64,000 bases of DNA from Pseudomonadota bacterium (GTDB taxonomy: Bacteria; Desulfobacterota; Binatia; Binatales; Binataceae): positions 70,207 to 134,206 of the forward strand of contig JAJPJA010000139.1 of NCBI GenBank assembly GCA_021324455.1, given 5' to 3'. Below the pieces are notes generated by a model. The model made no database searches, was not told the origin of the DNA, and worked only from the letters and a program-made list of their open reading frames with translations. Shown here piece after piece: positions 53,447-62,743 of this stretch. Every line of letters begins with the position of its first letter. Position 1 is the first letter of the stretch. A program made the position numbers and the translations under genes.

Positions 53447-55207
53447 GTGGCGCTGTTTTCCCCCGGGCGTAAATTGTTGGTGTGCGCGGGCCTGCTCGCC
53501 GTTGTGGTTGCCGCGGCCGCGGCTCACGCCGCACTCCCCAGGCCCGAACAGGTCGTATCGATCACCGGCGGCGCGCTCGCTCCCGTAGCCCGCGGCAAGG
53601 CGGTTTTGCGCGTCGACGCCGCCATCCTGCCCGGATGGCACATCAATTCGGACCAGCCTTCCAGCCCCGATTACATCGCCACCCATCTGTCCATCAAGGG
53701 CGCGCCGGAGCTGAAAGTCGGCGCGATCCAATATCCGCCCGCCGAAACGATCGCTCCGGAGTTTTCCATGGGCGAGAAGCTCTCCGTGTTTACCGGCAAG
53801 GTCAGCTTCAAGGCGGAGGTTTCCAGCACCGCGGAGCTCGAACCGGGCCGCAAGGCGGCGTTCGATCTGTCGCTCGATTACCAGGCCTGCAACGAGCGGC
53901 AATGTCTGCGCCCGGTGACCATCGCCAAACAGATTGCGCTGCGATGGCCGGAGGCCCCGCACGCGAACGCGCCTGCGATCCAAGCGTATCCGGCCGCGCC
54001 CATCAATGCTCAGCCCGGCGGCGATCTGTTTTCCAGCCGCGGATACGCTTTTGGCTTTTTGCTGATATTTCTCGGCGGACTCGCGCTTAACCTGACGCCC
54101 TGCGTTTACCCTCTGATTGGCGTGACGATCGCGTACTTCGGCAATCAGGGCGGCGGCGGAACGCGGCGCGTCCTGATCCTGGCCGCGCTCTACGTCGCCG
54201 GCATCGCGCTGATGTTCTCGGCGATCGGCACGGCGGCGGCGCTGTCGGGCGGATTGTTCGGCGCGGCGCTGGAGAGTCCGTACGTGCTGGCCGCGATTGC
54301 CGCCGTGATGCTGTTGCTGGCGGCCTCCAGCTTCGGATTGTTCACGCTCCAGGCGCCGGGCTGGATGCTGCGGCGGGCGGGCGCGGCCCGTCCCGGCTTT
54401 GTGGGATCGCTCGCGATGGGGCTCGGGATGGGCGTGGTCGCCGCCCCCTGTATCGGGCCGTTTGTGCTGGGGCTGCTGCTGGTGGTCGAGCGCAGCGGCA
54501 ATGCGACGCTGGGATTCGCCGCGTTTTTCGTCCTCGCCCTGGGGATGGGCCTGCCCTACATCGTGCTGGCGCTGGCCGCCGGCAGTATCCGCAGTTTGCC
54601 GCGATCCGGCCAGTGGCTGGCGTGGGTCGAGCATCTGTTCGGTTTCGTGCTGATTGGCCTGGCGCTGTATTTCATCGACCCGCTGCTGCCCAACCGTCTG
54701 GCCACGCGGCTACTGCCCTACTACGCCGCCGCCGCCGGCATCTATCTCGGCTTCCTCTCACCGCATGGACGCCGTCCGCGTCCGTTCGCGATCTTCAAAG
54801 GCGCCGTCGGAGCGCTTTGCGCCGCCGCTCTGATCTACCTGCTCAGCGCGGGCGGGAAAACCAGTTCGCTCAGGTTCCAGCCTTACGCGCAATCGCGCAT
54901 TACAGCGGCGGCGGCGCAGCATAAGCCGGTGCTGATCGATTTCGGCGCCGACTGGTGTATCCCGTGCCGCGAGATGGAACGGACCACGTTCACCGACCCC
55001 GCGGTGGTTGCCGAGGCGCGCCGCTTCGTGGCGCTGCACGCCGACCTGACCAGGCTCGACCGCCGCAACGACGCGATTATCAGCGAGTACCGGATCCAGG
55101 GCGTTCCCACGATGCTGCTGTTGGACGGCTCCGGCAGCGTGCGCAAGCGGATGGTCGGTTACATCGGTCCGGATGAGATGCTGAATTCGATGAAATCGGT
55201 CAATTAG
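53447..55207 (+). CDS. dsbD: Thiol:disulfide interchange protein DsbD
   Basis: 586 residues from a GTG start. A signal peptide (LLVCAGLLAVVVAAAAAHA) is followed by the periplasmic N-domain with CNERQC (about 148-153), the eight-helix core with TPCVYP and APCIGP cysteines, and a C-terminal thioredoxin domain with WCIPC (about 503-507). All three cysteine pairs needed for electron relay are present. It moves reducing power from cytoplasmic thioredoxin to periplasmic proteins. It starts about 55 bases after ribBX on the same strand. Confidence 0.94.
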   Translation: MALFSPGRKLLVCAGLLAVVVAAAAAHAALPRPEQVVSITGGALAPVARGKAVLRVDAAILPGWHINSDQPSSPDYIATHLSIKGAPELKVGAIQYPPAETIAPEFSMGEKLSVFTGKVSFKAEVSSTAELEPGRKAAFDLSLDYQACNERQCLRPVTIAKQIALRWPEAPHANAPAIQAYPAAPINAQPGGDLFSSRGYAFGFLLIFLGGLALNLTPCVYPLIGVTIAYFGNQGGGGTRRVLILAALYVAGIALMFSAIGTAAALSGGLFGAALESPYVLAAIAAVMLLLAASSFGLFTLQAPGWMLRRAGAARPGFVGSLAMGLGMGVVAAPCIGPFVLGLLLVVERSGNATLGFAAFFVLALGMGLPYIVLALAAGSIRSLPRSGQWLAWVEHLFGFVLIGLALYFIDPLLPNRLATRLLPYYAAAAGIYLGFLSPHGRRPRPFAIFKGAVGALCAAALIYLLSAGGKTSSLRFQPYAQSRITAAAAQHKPVLIDFGADWCIPCREMERTTFTDPAVVAEARRFVALHADLTRLDRRNDAIISEYRIQGVPTMLLLDGSGSVRKRMVGYIGPDEMLNSMKSVN

Positions 55208-55293
55208 CTTGCTCTGCCGTGCGCAACTGTCACAACGTCCGGCACCGGGACGGACCGACAAAGCTTCGCCCGGACCATCGATAACATGGTGTA

Positions 55294-56289
55294 TCAGGAC
55301 GCGAACTCAGGCATCACTTTGCCGGCGAACAGCTCGACCGCGTCGGGACTGCCCAGCGCGAGCATATAGTAAGTGATATTGAATTCTTCGATCCGGTAGC
55401 GCAGCTCGCGTCTGATCTCCTCGGGCGTGCCAATCAGCGACATCGGCAGGCGCCGCACTTCGTCCAGATCCGTGATGCCCGACGCGTCGCCGGCCGACTT
55501 CGCCATCGCGTCCGCCTCGCTCTTGCTCTCCGACATCAACACCAGGGGAAAGCCTGACAGTTCGATCGCGGCAGGGTCGCGGCCGGCGGCACGCGCGAAT
55601 TGATGCAGCTGCGCTATCTTTTTGCGCAGCTGAGTGTTGTCGAACCGGGCCTGCTGACTGGGTTCGATGCTGCCCTGATAGACCGCCGCGATCAGGTTCA
55701 TGATATCGGCTTCGCGGCCGGCGATTTCCAGGATTTTCCTGCCCGACCCGCCCATCATGATCGGCGGATGCGGTTGTTGCAGCGGCTTGGGAAAATTATA
55801 CGCGTTCTCGATTCGATAATGGCGGCCGCTAAAGCTGGTCTGCTCATCGGTCCACATCGATTTCAGGATCCTGATTCCCTCGGCCAGCCGCTCGATTCGT
55901 TCCGCGTTGGTGCCGAATCCGTAGCCGTAGTTCTCGAATTCTTCCAACTCCCATCCGGCTCCCAATCCCGCGATCACCCTGCCGCCGCTTATGCGATCGA
56001 TGGTGGACAGCATTTTTGCCAGCAGCGGCGGATGGCGGAACTTCATCGGCGAGATAAACGGCACCAGCCGCACGCGTCTGGTGATCGCCGCGACCGCCGC
56101 CAGCGTGGTGTAGCATTCGATTTGCGGCTGCGCTGGAGTCCGTTCGAAATTGAGGAAATTGGTGCGGGTAAACATGTGATCGGCGACCGATACCGAGTAA
56201 AAGCCCAGCTCATCGGCGCGCTGCGCCCACGCCTTGGCCCGGCTGAAGCCGGCAATCGGCAGCCCCAAATTAAACTTGATCTCCCGCAT
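55294..56289 (-). CDS. Luciferase-like flavin oxidoreductase (LLM class, possibly F420-dependent)
   Basis: 331 residues. LGLPIAGFSRAKAWAQRADELGFYSVSVADHM and STIDRISGGRVIAGLGAGWELEEFENYG are the family blocks. MMGGSGRKILEIAGREADIMNL is the cofactor-loop segment near residue 185. Members use F420 or FMN; F420 is likely but cannot be told for sure. Substrate unknown. It converges with dsbD and is divergent from the Rrf2 gene, about 185 bases apart. Confidence 0.9.
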   Translation of the reverse strand: MREIKFNLGLPIAGFSRAKAWAQRADELGFYSVSVADHMFTRTNFLNFERTPAQPQIECYTTLAAVAAITRRVRLVPFISPMKFRHPPLLAKMLSTIDRISGGRVIAGLGAGWELEEFENYGYGFGTNAERIERLAEGIRILKSMWTDEQTSFSGRHYRIENAYNFPKPLQQPHPPIMMGGSGRKILEIAGREADIMNLIAAVYQGSIEPSQQARFDNTQLRKKIAQLHQFARAAGRDPAAIELSGFPLVLMSESKSEADAMAKSAGDASGITDLDEVRRLPMSLIGTPEEIRRELRYRIEEFNITYYMLALGSPDAVELFAGKVMPEFAS

Positions 56290-56428
56290 CCAATCACTCC
56301 TGGTTCACGATCGGCCGCAACTATCCGCCTTGCGGCCGGATAAGAGCCGCGGTCTATTAATGTCACCGCGGCCCGCGCGGTGCCAGCCAGGCGTCGGCGT
56401 CAATCCCCGGCGCCATCAATTGCGGCTC

Positions 56429-56457
56429 TTGACAGCGGCGCCGTTTGGCAATAGATA
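56429..56457 (+). promoter_or_regulatory. Candidate promoter of the Rrf2 gene
   Basis: TTGACA, the full -35 consensus, is followed by 17 bases and TAGATA. The predicted transcription start is about ten bases ahead of the Rrf2 ATG, leaving a very short leader. The -10 is weak, which suits an autoregulated promoter. Confidence 0.45.
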
Positions 56458-56473
56458 AGCTTGCCGATAGGCT

Positions 56474-56932
56474 ATGTTGTCAAACAAGGCCAAGTACGCT
56501 CTCAAGGCGCTCCAGGTTCTGGCCAAAGAATACGGTCAGGGGCCGGTCCTTATTTCGGAGATCGCCCGGCGCGAGAGCATGCCGCCCAAATTCCTCGAAT
56601 TGATCCTGCTGGAGCTCAAGAACCACGGCATCCTGCAGAGCAAAAAGGGCAAGGGCGGAGGGTATTTCCTTGCCCGCGCGCCGCAGTCGGTCAGCGTCGG
56701 ACAGGTTGTGCGCCTGATGGACGGGCCTTTGGCTCCCCTGCCTTGTGTCAGCAAAACCTCTTACATGCGCTGCCGCGAATGCCGCGATGAACGCAGCTGC
56801 GGTATCCGCCTGATCATGAAGGACGTGCGCGACGCCACCGCCCGCATCCTGGATTCAACCACGCTGGCCGACGTGCTCAAGCGGGTCGAGGCCGTGGTGC
56901 TGGGCAAGGAAGGGCTGCATTACGCGATCTGA
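56474..56932 (+). CDS. Rrf2 family transcriptional regulator
   Basis: 152 residues. The winged helix-turn-helix spans residues 1-65 (KYALKALQVLAKEYGQGPVLISEIARRE to GYFLARAP). Four cysteines at about 90-110 (PCVS, then CREC, then SCGIR) are placed as iron-sulfur ligands in IscR/NsrR-type proteins. It should sense iron-sulfur status, nitric oxide or cysteine. YezD follows 43 bases downstream and then a phosphate-type porin, so these are likely targets. Confidence 0.9.
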   Translation: MLSNKAKYALKALQVLAKEYGQGPVLISEIARRESMPPKFLELILLELKNHGILQSKKGKGGGYFLARAPQSVSVGQVVRLMDGPLAPLPCVSKTSYMRCRECRDERSCGIRLIMKDVRDATARILDSTTLADVLKRVEAVVLGKEGLHYAI

Positions 56933-56975
56933 AAAGTTTTTTCCGACGTCAGTCAAGTAAAATGATAGGGCTAAT

Positions 56976-57182
56976 ATGAAAACGGACCGCAACCTCAACC
57001 AAACCGGGCTGGCCGACCAATCCGACCGGATATCGCACAGCGCGATCAGCGAAATCCTGCGCTCCTTACGCGCGGTCCGCTTCGGCTCGGTCGAAATCAC
57101 CATCCACGATTCCCGCATCGTTCAAATCGAGCGCAAGGAAAAAGTGCGGTTCTCCGCTCCATCCCGCCTCCCCCCGGAATAG
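56976..57182 (+). CDS. YezD family small protein (DUF2292)
   Basis: 68 residues. The C-terminal 45 residues (ILRSLRAVRFGSVEITIHDSRIVQIERKEKVRF) match the YezD/DUF2292 pattern. The function is unknown; the family often neighbours cysteine or sulfate-assimilation genes. It lies 43 bases downstream of the Rrf2 gene, in an AT-rich gap (TAAAATGATAGGG). Confidence 0.85.
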   Translation: MKTDRNLNQTGLADQSDRISHSAISEILRSLRAVRFGSVEITIHDSRIVQIERKEKVRFSAPSRLPPE

Positions 57183-57303
57183 CGGCGCTGTCGCGGGCTC
57201 AACCGATCGTCGACCAGTCATCTGGAGGCGCGGATGCGGCGTTTGAGGGATCTGACCGGACCACCGGAAGTCTCCCCGTTCACTGCCATTGGGAGAAGCT
57301 TCG

Positions 57304-58752
57304 ATGTTCAAGCAGCGGTGGTCATGGATCCACCTGGCAGCGGCCGTTGCCCTTTGGCTGGCGGTTTCGCCGGCGCTGGCCCAAACCACCGACGCGACGG
57401 TGCGCGAGTTGGAAAAACGGATCGCGGATTTGGAGCGGCAGGTCAGGGCCCTGCAGGCGGCCAGCCAGCGCAAAGACCGCAATCTGCAGGCGGTCGATCA
57501 GCGGGTCAAAGTCCTCGATCGCAAGGTTGACGTCCAGCAGCAGGCGCAGCGCCAACTCACCCGCACCCTGCCCAAAGTCGATTTCAACTACAGGGATCAG
57601 GGCGGTCTGACGCTCAAGAGCACCGACGGCGCCGAACGCTTTACCGTCGGCGGCTGGGTCCAGGCTGACGGCCGCTACTACACCACTCAAGCGCCGGGCG
57701 GGGCGAGCACCTTCCTGATGCGCCGCGTGCGGCCCTACTTCGAGGGTACGATCGACAACTACTACGATTTCCGCGTGATGCCGGACTTCGGTCAGGGAGC
57801 CTTCACCCTGCAGGACGCCTTCGCTGACATCCATTATTTTCCCCAATTGCGGCTGCGCGCCGGCAAGTTCAAGGAGCCGATGGGTCTGGAGCGCTGGCAG
57901 GACGACCGCTGGAACGAGTTCGTGGAACGCGGACTGCCCACCCAGCTGGTGCCGGACCGCTCGATCGGCGCCCAGTTGCACGGCATGCTGCTGCACGACG
58001 TTATCGAGTATCACTTCGGTGTCTTCAACGGATCGACCGACAACGTCGCCACGTCGGATATCGATACCAACAACGCCAAAGACCTGTCCGGCCGGATCTT
58101 CGTGCGGCCATTCGCCACTTATGCCAGCGAGGCTCTGCAGGGTTTCGGAGTCGGCCTTGCCGGAACCTACGGCACGTCGGAAAAGGGTATCGCGCTGGAC
58201 ACTTTGAAGACCGCGGGGCAGAACGTTTTCTTTCAGTACAACAGGACCGCGTTCGCGGCGGGAGACCGCTATCGTTATTCGCCGCAGTTCTATTACTATG
58301 GCGGACCGTTCGGGCTGCTGGGCGAGTTCGTTTACAATTCGCAGAAAATCGGCCGGTTCAATCCCGCGGGCAGCGCCGTCAATCATCAGATTTCCAACTA
58401 CGCCTGGAATCTGACCGCGAATTATGTCCTAACCGGCGAAGATGCCGCGTTCGACGGGATCAATCCGCGGCATAACTTCGATCCGCGAGCCGGCTCCTGG
58501 GGCGCGCTCGAACTGGTGGCGCGCGTGGATCAACTCGTCGTCGATCCCGACGCTTTCAAATACGGCTTCGCCAATCCGTCGCTCTCGGCGGGATGGGCCC
58601 TGGAATGGGGCGTCGGATTCAACTGGTGGCTCTCGCGCCGGCTGAAACTGCAGACTGACTATTCGCGCACCACCTTCCATCAGGGCGCCGCCAACGGCGG
58701 CACGCGCAAGCCGGAAAGCGTTTTTCTCCAGGAACTCCAGCTCATCTTCTGA
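57304..58752 (+). CDS. OprP/OprO-type outer-membrane porin
   Basis: 482 residues from the ATG at 57304, with GGGAGA seven bases upstream. A signal peptide (AAAVALWLAVSPALAQ) ends near residue 27. A coiled coil follows (about 30-85, heptads with ELEKRIADLERQVRALQ). The beta-barrel then runs to the C-terminal aromatic residue (QLIF). GGWVQADGRYY and FKEPMGLERWQDD are typical of the phosphate/polyphosphate porin family. The coiled coil probably trimerises it or spans the periplasm. Its solute cannot be read from sequence. Confidence 0.9.
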   Translation: MFKQRWSWIHLAAAVALWLAVSPALAQTTDATVRELEKRIADLERQVRALQAASQRKDRNLQAVDQRVKVLDRKVDVQQQAQRQLTRTLPKVDFNYRDQGGLTLKSTDGAERFTVGGWVQADGRYYTTQAPGGASTFLMRRVRPYFEGTIDNYYDFRVMPDFGQGAFTLQDAFADIHYFPQLRLRAGKFKEPMGLERWQDDRWNEFVERGLPTQLVPDRSIGAQLHGMLLHDVIEYHFGVFNGSTDNVATSDIDTNNAKDLSGRIFVRPFATYASEALQGFGVGLAGTYGTSEKGIALDTLKTAGQNVFFQYNRTAFAAGDRYRYSPQFYYYGGPFGLLGEFVYNSQKIGRFNPAGSAVNHQISNYAWNLTANYVLTGEDAAFDGINPRHNFDPRAGSWGALELVARVDQLVVDPDAFKYGFANPSLSAGWALEWGVGFNWWLSRRLKLQTDYSRTTFHQGAANGGTRKPESVFLQELQLIF

Positions 58753-58822
58753 GCAACGCGATGCCGGTGCTCCGTCTTCATCAAAAAGTATTCTCGTTTT
58801 CGAGACAAAAACTGACGCGCGG

Positions 58823-58849
58823 TTCCCGCTCTTGGGAATATCCATTCCC
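58823..58849 (+). promoter_or_regulatory. Three half-sites phased at 11 bp (putative activator binding site)
   Basis: TTCCC, GGGAA and TTCCC begin at 58823, 58834 and 58845, exactly 11 bases apart and alternating in direction. The last two form the palindrome GGGAAT-atcc-ATTCCC. A further hairpin-like element TCTCG-tttt-CGAGA lies at 58792-58805. The array centre is about 115 bases upstream of the start point expected from the sigma-54-like element, the usual place for an NtrC-type enhancer. Confidence 0.45.
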
Positions 58850-58927
58850 TAACCCATTGACACGACGCTGAACTGGAAAACTCGCTCCGCTTTTCGGACA
58901 AATTCACCGCCGGCGATGCCTGCCTCC

Positions 58928-58941
58928 GGTCCCGAAATTGC
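58928..58941 (+). promoter_or_regulatory. Sigma-54-like -24/-12 promoter of the MMPL gene
   Basis: GG at 58928 and GC at 58940 are separated by exactly ten bases, in the context CGGTCCC-GAAA-TTGCT. The consensus is TGGCACG-N4-TTGCW; the match is partial in the -24 element and complete in the -12 element. Transcription would start near 58953, leaving a 95-base leader to the MMPL ATG. A sigma-54 activator gene is encoded 3.7 kb downstream. Confidence 0.45.
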
Positions 58942-59047
58942 TAATGTCCTCGCAGATGCGCCGGCCTCTCTTTGAACCCAAAATCCACACCTGAGTTCAT
59001 CATTGCGGCCGCTGCGCGCTTCATGCATTAAGGCGGTGGGTTGAAAG

Positions 59048-61480
59048 ATGACGACCAGGAAAAGGCCGGATGTCGGACATATCGTTTTGCGCTATCGGGC
59101 GTTAATCGGGGCGATTCTGGTTCTTTCTACGGCTTTTATGGCCTATGAGGCCTCGCGCGTCACAATCGGCACTCGTTTCGTGGATTTCTTTCCGCAAAGC
59201 GCGCACAACGTAAAGCTTTACCGGCGCTTCCACCGTTACGGCGGAGCGCAAACGCTCGCCCTGATGCTTCACGTCCGCCGCGGCGACATCTTCAACATCC
59301 CAACGCTGCGGAAGATCCAGGCCATCAACGCCGCGGTCGACCGCCTGCCCGGCGTCAACCATCAGGAGATCTTCTCGCTGGCCTCTTACCGCGTCGCGTA
59401 CGCGGAAGCGGTGGCGGGCGGACTCAACACCAGGCCCTACATGTATCCGGAGGTCCCGACCACCGCCGCCGGAATCAAGGCGCTCAAGGTTCACGTCTTC
59501 GCGCATCGCGAACAACTCGCCAACCTGGTCAGCCCGGATTACAAGAACACTCTGGTGACGGCCTCGTTCAACGAAGAAGGACTCAATTACAGGAGCCTTT
59601 TCGAGCAGATCCAGGGAATCGTCAAAAAATTCCAGGATTCGAATACGGATATCTACGTCGCGGGCGAGCCGGTGGTGCGGGGTTACGGTTATCATTACTT
59701 TCCAGTCATCGTCGCAATATTCTTCGCCGCGATTTTCCTGATGATTGTCACGCTGTACTGGAATTTGGGCGATTATACGTCGTGGTGGGCGCCGATCGTG
59801 ACCGGTAGCTGCTCCGCGATATGGGGCCTCGGCTTTGTCGGCATTATGGGATACAACTTCGACCCCCTGATGCTGGTGGTGCCGTTCATTCTGACCGCGC
59901 GCGACATGAGCCACGGCATTCAATGGCAGCGGCGCTACTACTACATGCTGGAGCAGACGCATCATCGCCGCGCCGCATGTATCGCCACTACCAACTTCAT
60001 GCTGCCGGCGGGTCTGCTCGCAATTTTGGCCGATATCGCGGGGATTATCTTTATCTCCTTTTCGGGAATCACGGTGCTGGACGATATCGCCCGCGCGGGC
60101 ACGGTGTGGCTGGCGGCGAGCCTGGTGATGGTGTTTATCTTCCAGCCGATCATGATGAGTTATCTGCCGCAGCCGCGGCGCAGGGGGCGGCTGGCGGGCG
60201 CAGGCCCGATCGCGCGGCGGCTGCGGCCCGCGGCCGACTGGTTGTGCCGCATTCCGGTAATGCCGGGGCCGGTCCGCAGCGGGCTGCTGATCGGATCGCT
60301 GATATTTCTGCTCGCCGGAATCTTCTCCGGCCTCCACGCGCAGGTCGGTTACACCCACCCCGGCACCCCGCTTTACCGGCCCGGTGCCAAGGTCAACCAG
60401 GATATCGCCGCAATATCCAGATACTTCCCCACCGATGAAGGGTGGGTGATCCTGAGTACCCCGGCTTATCCGGACGCTCAATCGGTGCTGGGTCCGCGAA
60501 CATTGCGGATGGCGGACGATCTGCGCGACTACCTGCTGCGGGACTCGCGCGTCAAACAGGTGGTCACTTTCGCATCGATGGTGATCCGGCCGTTCAACCA
60601 GATGTTTCATTACGGACATCCGAAGCTGTACGCGATTCCGATGAATACCCAGATCGCGGGGAATCTCTGGTATCTGTTTTTGGGCGGCACCGCGCCGGGG
60701 GAGATGGAGCATTATATTTCCAGTACCGCCGCCAACGACACCTGCATCCGCATTCTAATGTCGGACCATACTTACAAAACCCTCAACGACATGCAGAACA
60801 AGCTGGGCGCCTTTGTGAATTCATATGCCGTCCGCAATCCGGGGCTGGCGAAAGTACACGTGATGTATCTGGGCGGAATCGCGGGATTGTACGCCGCCGC
60901 CAACCAGGTTCTGTTCAATCTTGATTTCTACAACATCAGCTTCGTATTGGGATGCGTTTTTCTTTTCTGCCTGATTGCCTTTCGTTCCTTCGTTGGCGGC
61001 ATCCTGTTCGTGTTCGCCTGCGTTCTGGCCAATTTCGGCGCGTTCATCTATCTGCAGGCGCGTCAGATTGGACTGACTATCGACACGGTTCCCGTGATTT
61101 CGCTGGGAATCGGTTTGGGCGTCGACTACGGCATCTACACCGTCTCGCGCATCAGGGACGAGGTAAGGGGCGGGATGCGGCTGGAGGACGCTGTGCCGCT
61201 GGCGATCAGGAGCACCGGCGGCGCGGTGTTCATGGTGATGTGCGTGATGATCGGCGGCATCATCCCGTGGGCGTTTTCGCCCGCGCTGTTCCATAACAAC
61301 ATGAGCGTGCTGCTGGCGGTTTTGATGTTTCTCAACGGAATCGCGGGCGTATTCGTGCTGCCGGCGTTTATCGCCTGGTCGCGCTCGGGATTCATCTGCC
61401 GCTATGAACAAGCCCGCGAGCCGGCACAGCCGATGGCGCCGGCGCTGGGCGCGCTGGGCGGCGCTCATCGGGCGGGTTAG
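59048..61480 (+). CDS. RND/MMPL family transporter
   Basis: 810 residues with the two-fold MMPL layout. TM1 is at about 17-35, and a large extracytoplasmic loop follows to about 220. Five helices come next with VPFILTARDMSHGIQ, then a second loop (about 430-620) and a second helix bundle with VPVISLGIGLGVDYGIYTVSRI. The GxGxDYG segment is the proton-relay type motif of this family. It probably exports a hydrophobic substance or lipid. Its gap upstream holds the sigma-54-like promoter and half-site array. Confidence 0.9.
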   Translation: MTTRKRPDVGHIVLRYRALIGAILVLSTAFMAYEASRVTIGTRFVDFFPQSAHNVKLYRRFHRYGGAQTLALMLHVRRGDIFNIPTLRKIQAINAAVDRLPGVNHQEIFSLASYRVAYAEAVAGGLNTRPYMYPEVPTTAAGIKALKVHVFAHREQLANLVSPDYKNTLVTASFNEEGLNYRSLFEQIQGIVKKFQDSNTDIYVAGEPVVRGYGYHYFPVIVAIFFAAIFLMIVTLYWNLGDYTSWWAPIVTGSCSAIWGLGFVGIMGYNFDPLMLVVPFILTARDMSHGIQWQRRYYYMLEQTHHRRAACIATTNFMLPAGLLAILADIAGIIFISFSGITVLDDIARAGTVWLAASLVMVFIFQPIMMSYLPQPRRRGRLAGAGPIARRLRPAADWLCRIPVMPGPVRSGLLIGSLIFLLAGIFSGLHAQVGYTHPGTPLYRPGAKVNQDIAAISRYFPTDEGWVILSTPAYPDAQSVLGPRTLRMADDLRDYLLRDSRVKQVVTFASMVIRPFNQMFHYGHPKLYAIPMNTQIAGNLWYLFLGGTAPGEMEHYISSTAANDTCIRILMSDHTYKTLNDMQNKLGAFVNSYAVRNPGLAKVHVMYLGGIAGLYAAANQVLFNLDFYNISFVLGCVFLFCLIAFRSFVGGILFVFACVLANFGAFIYLQARQIGLTIDTVPVISLGIGLGVDYGIYTVSRIRDEVRGGMRLEDAVPLAIRSTGGAVFMVMCVMIGGIIPWAFSPALFHNNMSVLLAVLMFLNGIAGVFVLPAFIAWSRSGFICRYEQAREPAQPMAPALGALGGAHRAG

Positions 61481-61561
61481 AAAGGCTGCCGCAAGAGGGC
61501 GCAATCTGGTATTTTTATCCGGTCAGCCGCGAAGACTGAATCCCGCCCGGCGGAAACAGGG

Positions 61562-62743
61562 ATGAAGATATCGCCGAAAGCAGCTACTCCCTTTGCGCGC
61601 CAGTTGGCGCGCGGCGGCGGGAAGGTCGATCTCGCCCGCTGCCTGATGGATACCGCCCACGTTATAATCATGGTGCTGGATCGGCTGGGAAGAATTGTCA
61701 GGTTCAATCCCTTCACCGAGGAAATATCCGGCTTCCGCATGGACCAGATGCGCGGCCGCGACTGGTTTTCGAGCTTTCTCCCCGAGCATGAACGCGGCCG
61801 CATGAAAGCGCTGTTCGAGCGCTGTCTGCGCGGGCAGAGCACCGGCCCCATCACCGCCGCGATGCTCACGCGAGCGGGCACCGCGCGCGCGATCGACTGG
61901 CGCGTCTGCGCGTTGCCGGACCGCGGCGCAGCGCCCGCAGGCGTGCTCTGGATCGGCAAGGATATTACGCAGCGGATGCAGGCGGAGCGCGAACTTTATG
62001 AACTCAACAAGGTCGCCCAGCAGCGCGAACGGCTGGCCGACGTCGGCGCCATCGCCGCCCAGATTGTTCATGACGTCGGCAATCCGCTGGCGGCTCTGTC
62101 GATGCAGGCCCAGTTGATCCGGCGGCGCGCGCGCGAATACCCCGATCAGCCGGTCGGATCGGTGCTCAAATCGGCCGAGCAGATGGTGATGGAGCTGCAT
62201 CGGCTGGAATCGCTGATCCGGGAATTCATGAACTTCGCCCGCGAACAGCGTCTGCATCTGGGGCGCATCGATCTGACCCGGTTTCTGTCCGAGATTGCCG
62301 CGCTGTGGAGCCAGGTCGCCTTTGCGCGCGGCATCAATCTTATCTTTCACGCTCCCGACACTCCGCTGAGCGTGCGCGCGGACGAGGAAAAGATTCATCG
62401 CGTGCTCGACAACCTGATCAAAAACGCGGTCGAGGCGATCGGCGACGCCGGCGGTCGCATCGCGATCTGCGCGGGCGCCTGCGGCGGCGGCCGGGTGCGG
62501 ATATCGGTGGCCGATACCGGCCCGGGCATCGCCCGGGACGTCGCGGTGTTCCGGCTGTTCGAAAGCACCAAGGCCGAAGGATCGGGCCTGGGTCTGGCGG
62601 TGGCCCGGCAGATCGTGCTGGCGCATGGCGGCTCGATCTATCACGAAGCCGCTTCCCCCCATGGCGCCGTGTTCCATTTCGAGCTGCCGATCGAAGGTCC
62701 CACCCCGGACGACGCGGCCGCGCGCCCGCCGAGAAGCTTATGA
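61562..62743 (+). CDS. PAS-domain sensor histidine kinase
   Basis: 393 residues without clear membrane segments, so probably cytoplasmic. The PAS domain is at about 25-140 (VIIMVLDRLGRIVRFN to GVLWIGKDITQRM). The phosphoacceptor is His170 (IVHDVGNPLAALS). The kinase domain has NLIKNAVEAIG (N box), DTGPGI (G1) and GSGLGLAV (G2). It overlaps the response-regulator start (ATGA) and is about 80 bases after the MMPL gene, so sensor, regulator and transporter form a unit. Confidence 0.93.
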   Translation: MKISPKAATPFARQLARGGGKVDLARCLMDTAHVIIMVLDRLGRIVRFNPFTEEISGFRMDQMRGRDWFSSFLPEHERGRMKALFERCLRGQSTGPITAAMLTRAGTARAIDWRVCALPDRGAAPAGVLWIGKDITQRMQAERELYELNKVAQQRERLADVGAIAAQIVHDVGNPLAALSMQAQLIRRRAREYPDQPVGSVLKSAEQMVMELHRLESLIREFMNFAREQRLHLGRIDLTRFLSEIAALWSQVAFARGINLIFHAPDTPLSVRADEEKIHRVLDNLIKNAVEAIGDAGGRIAICAGACGGGRVRISVADTGPGIARDVAVFRLFESTKAEGSGLGLAVARQIVLAHGGSIYHEAASPHGAVFHFELPIEGPTPDDAAARPPRSL

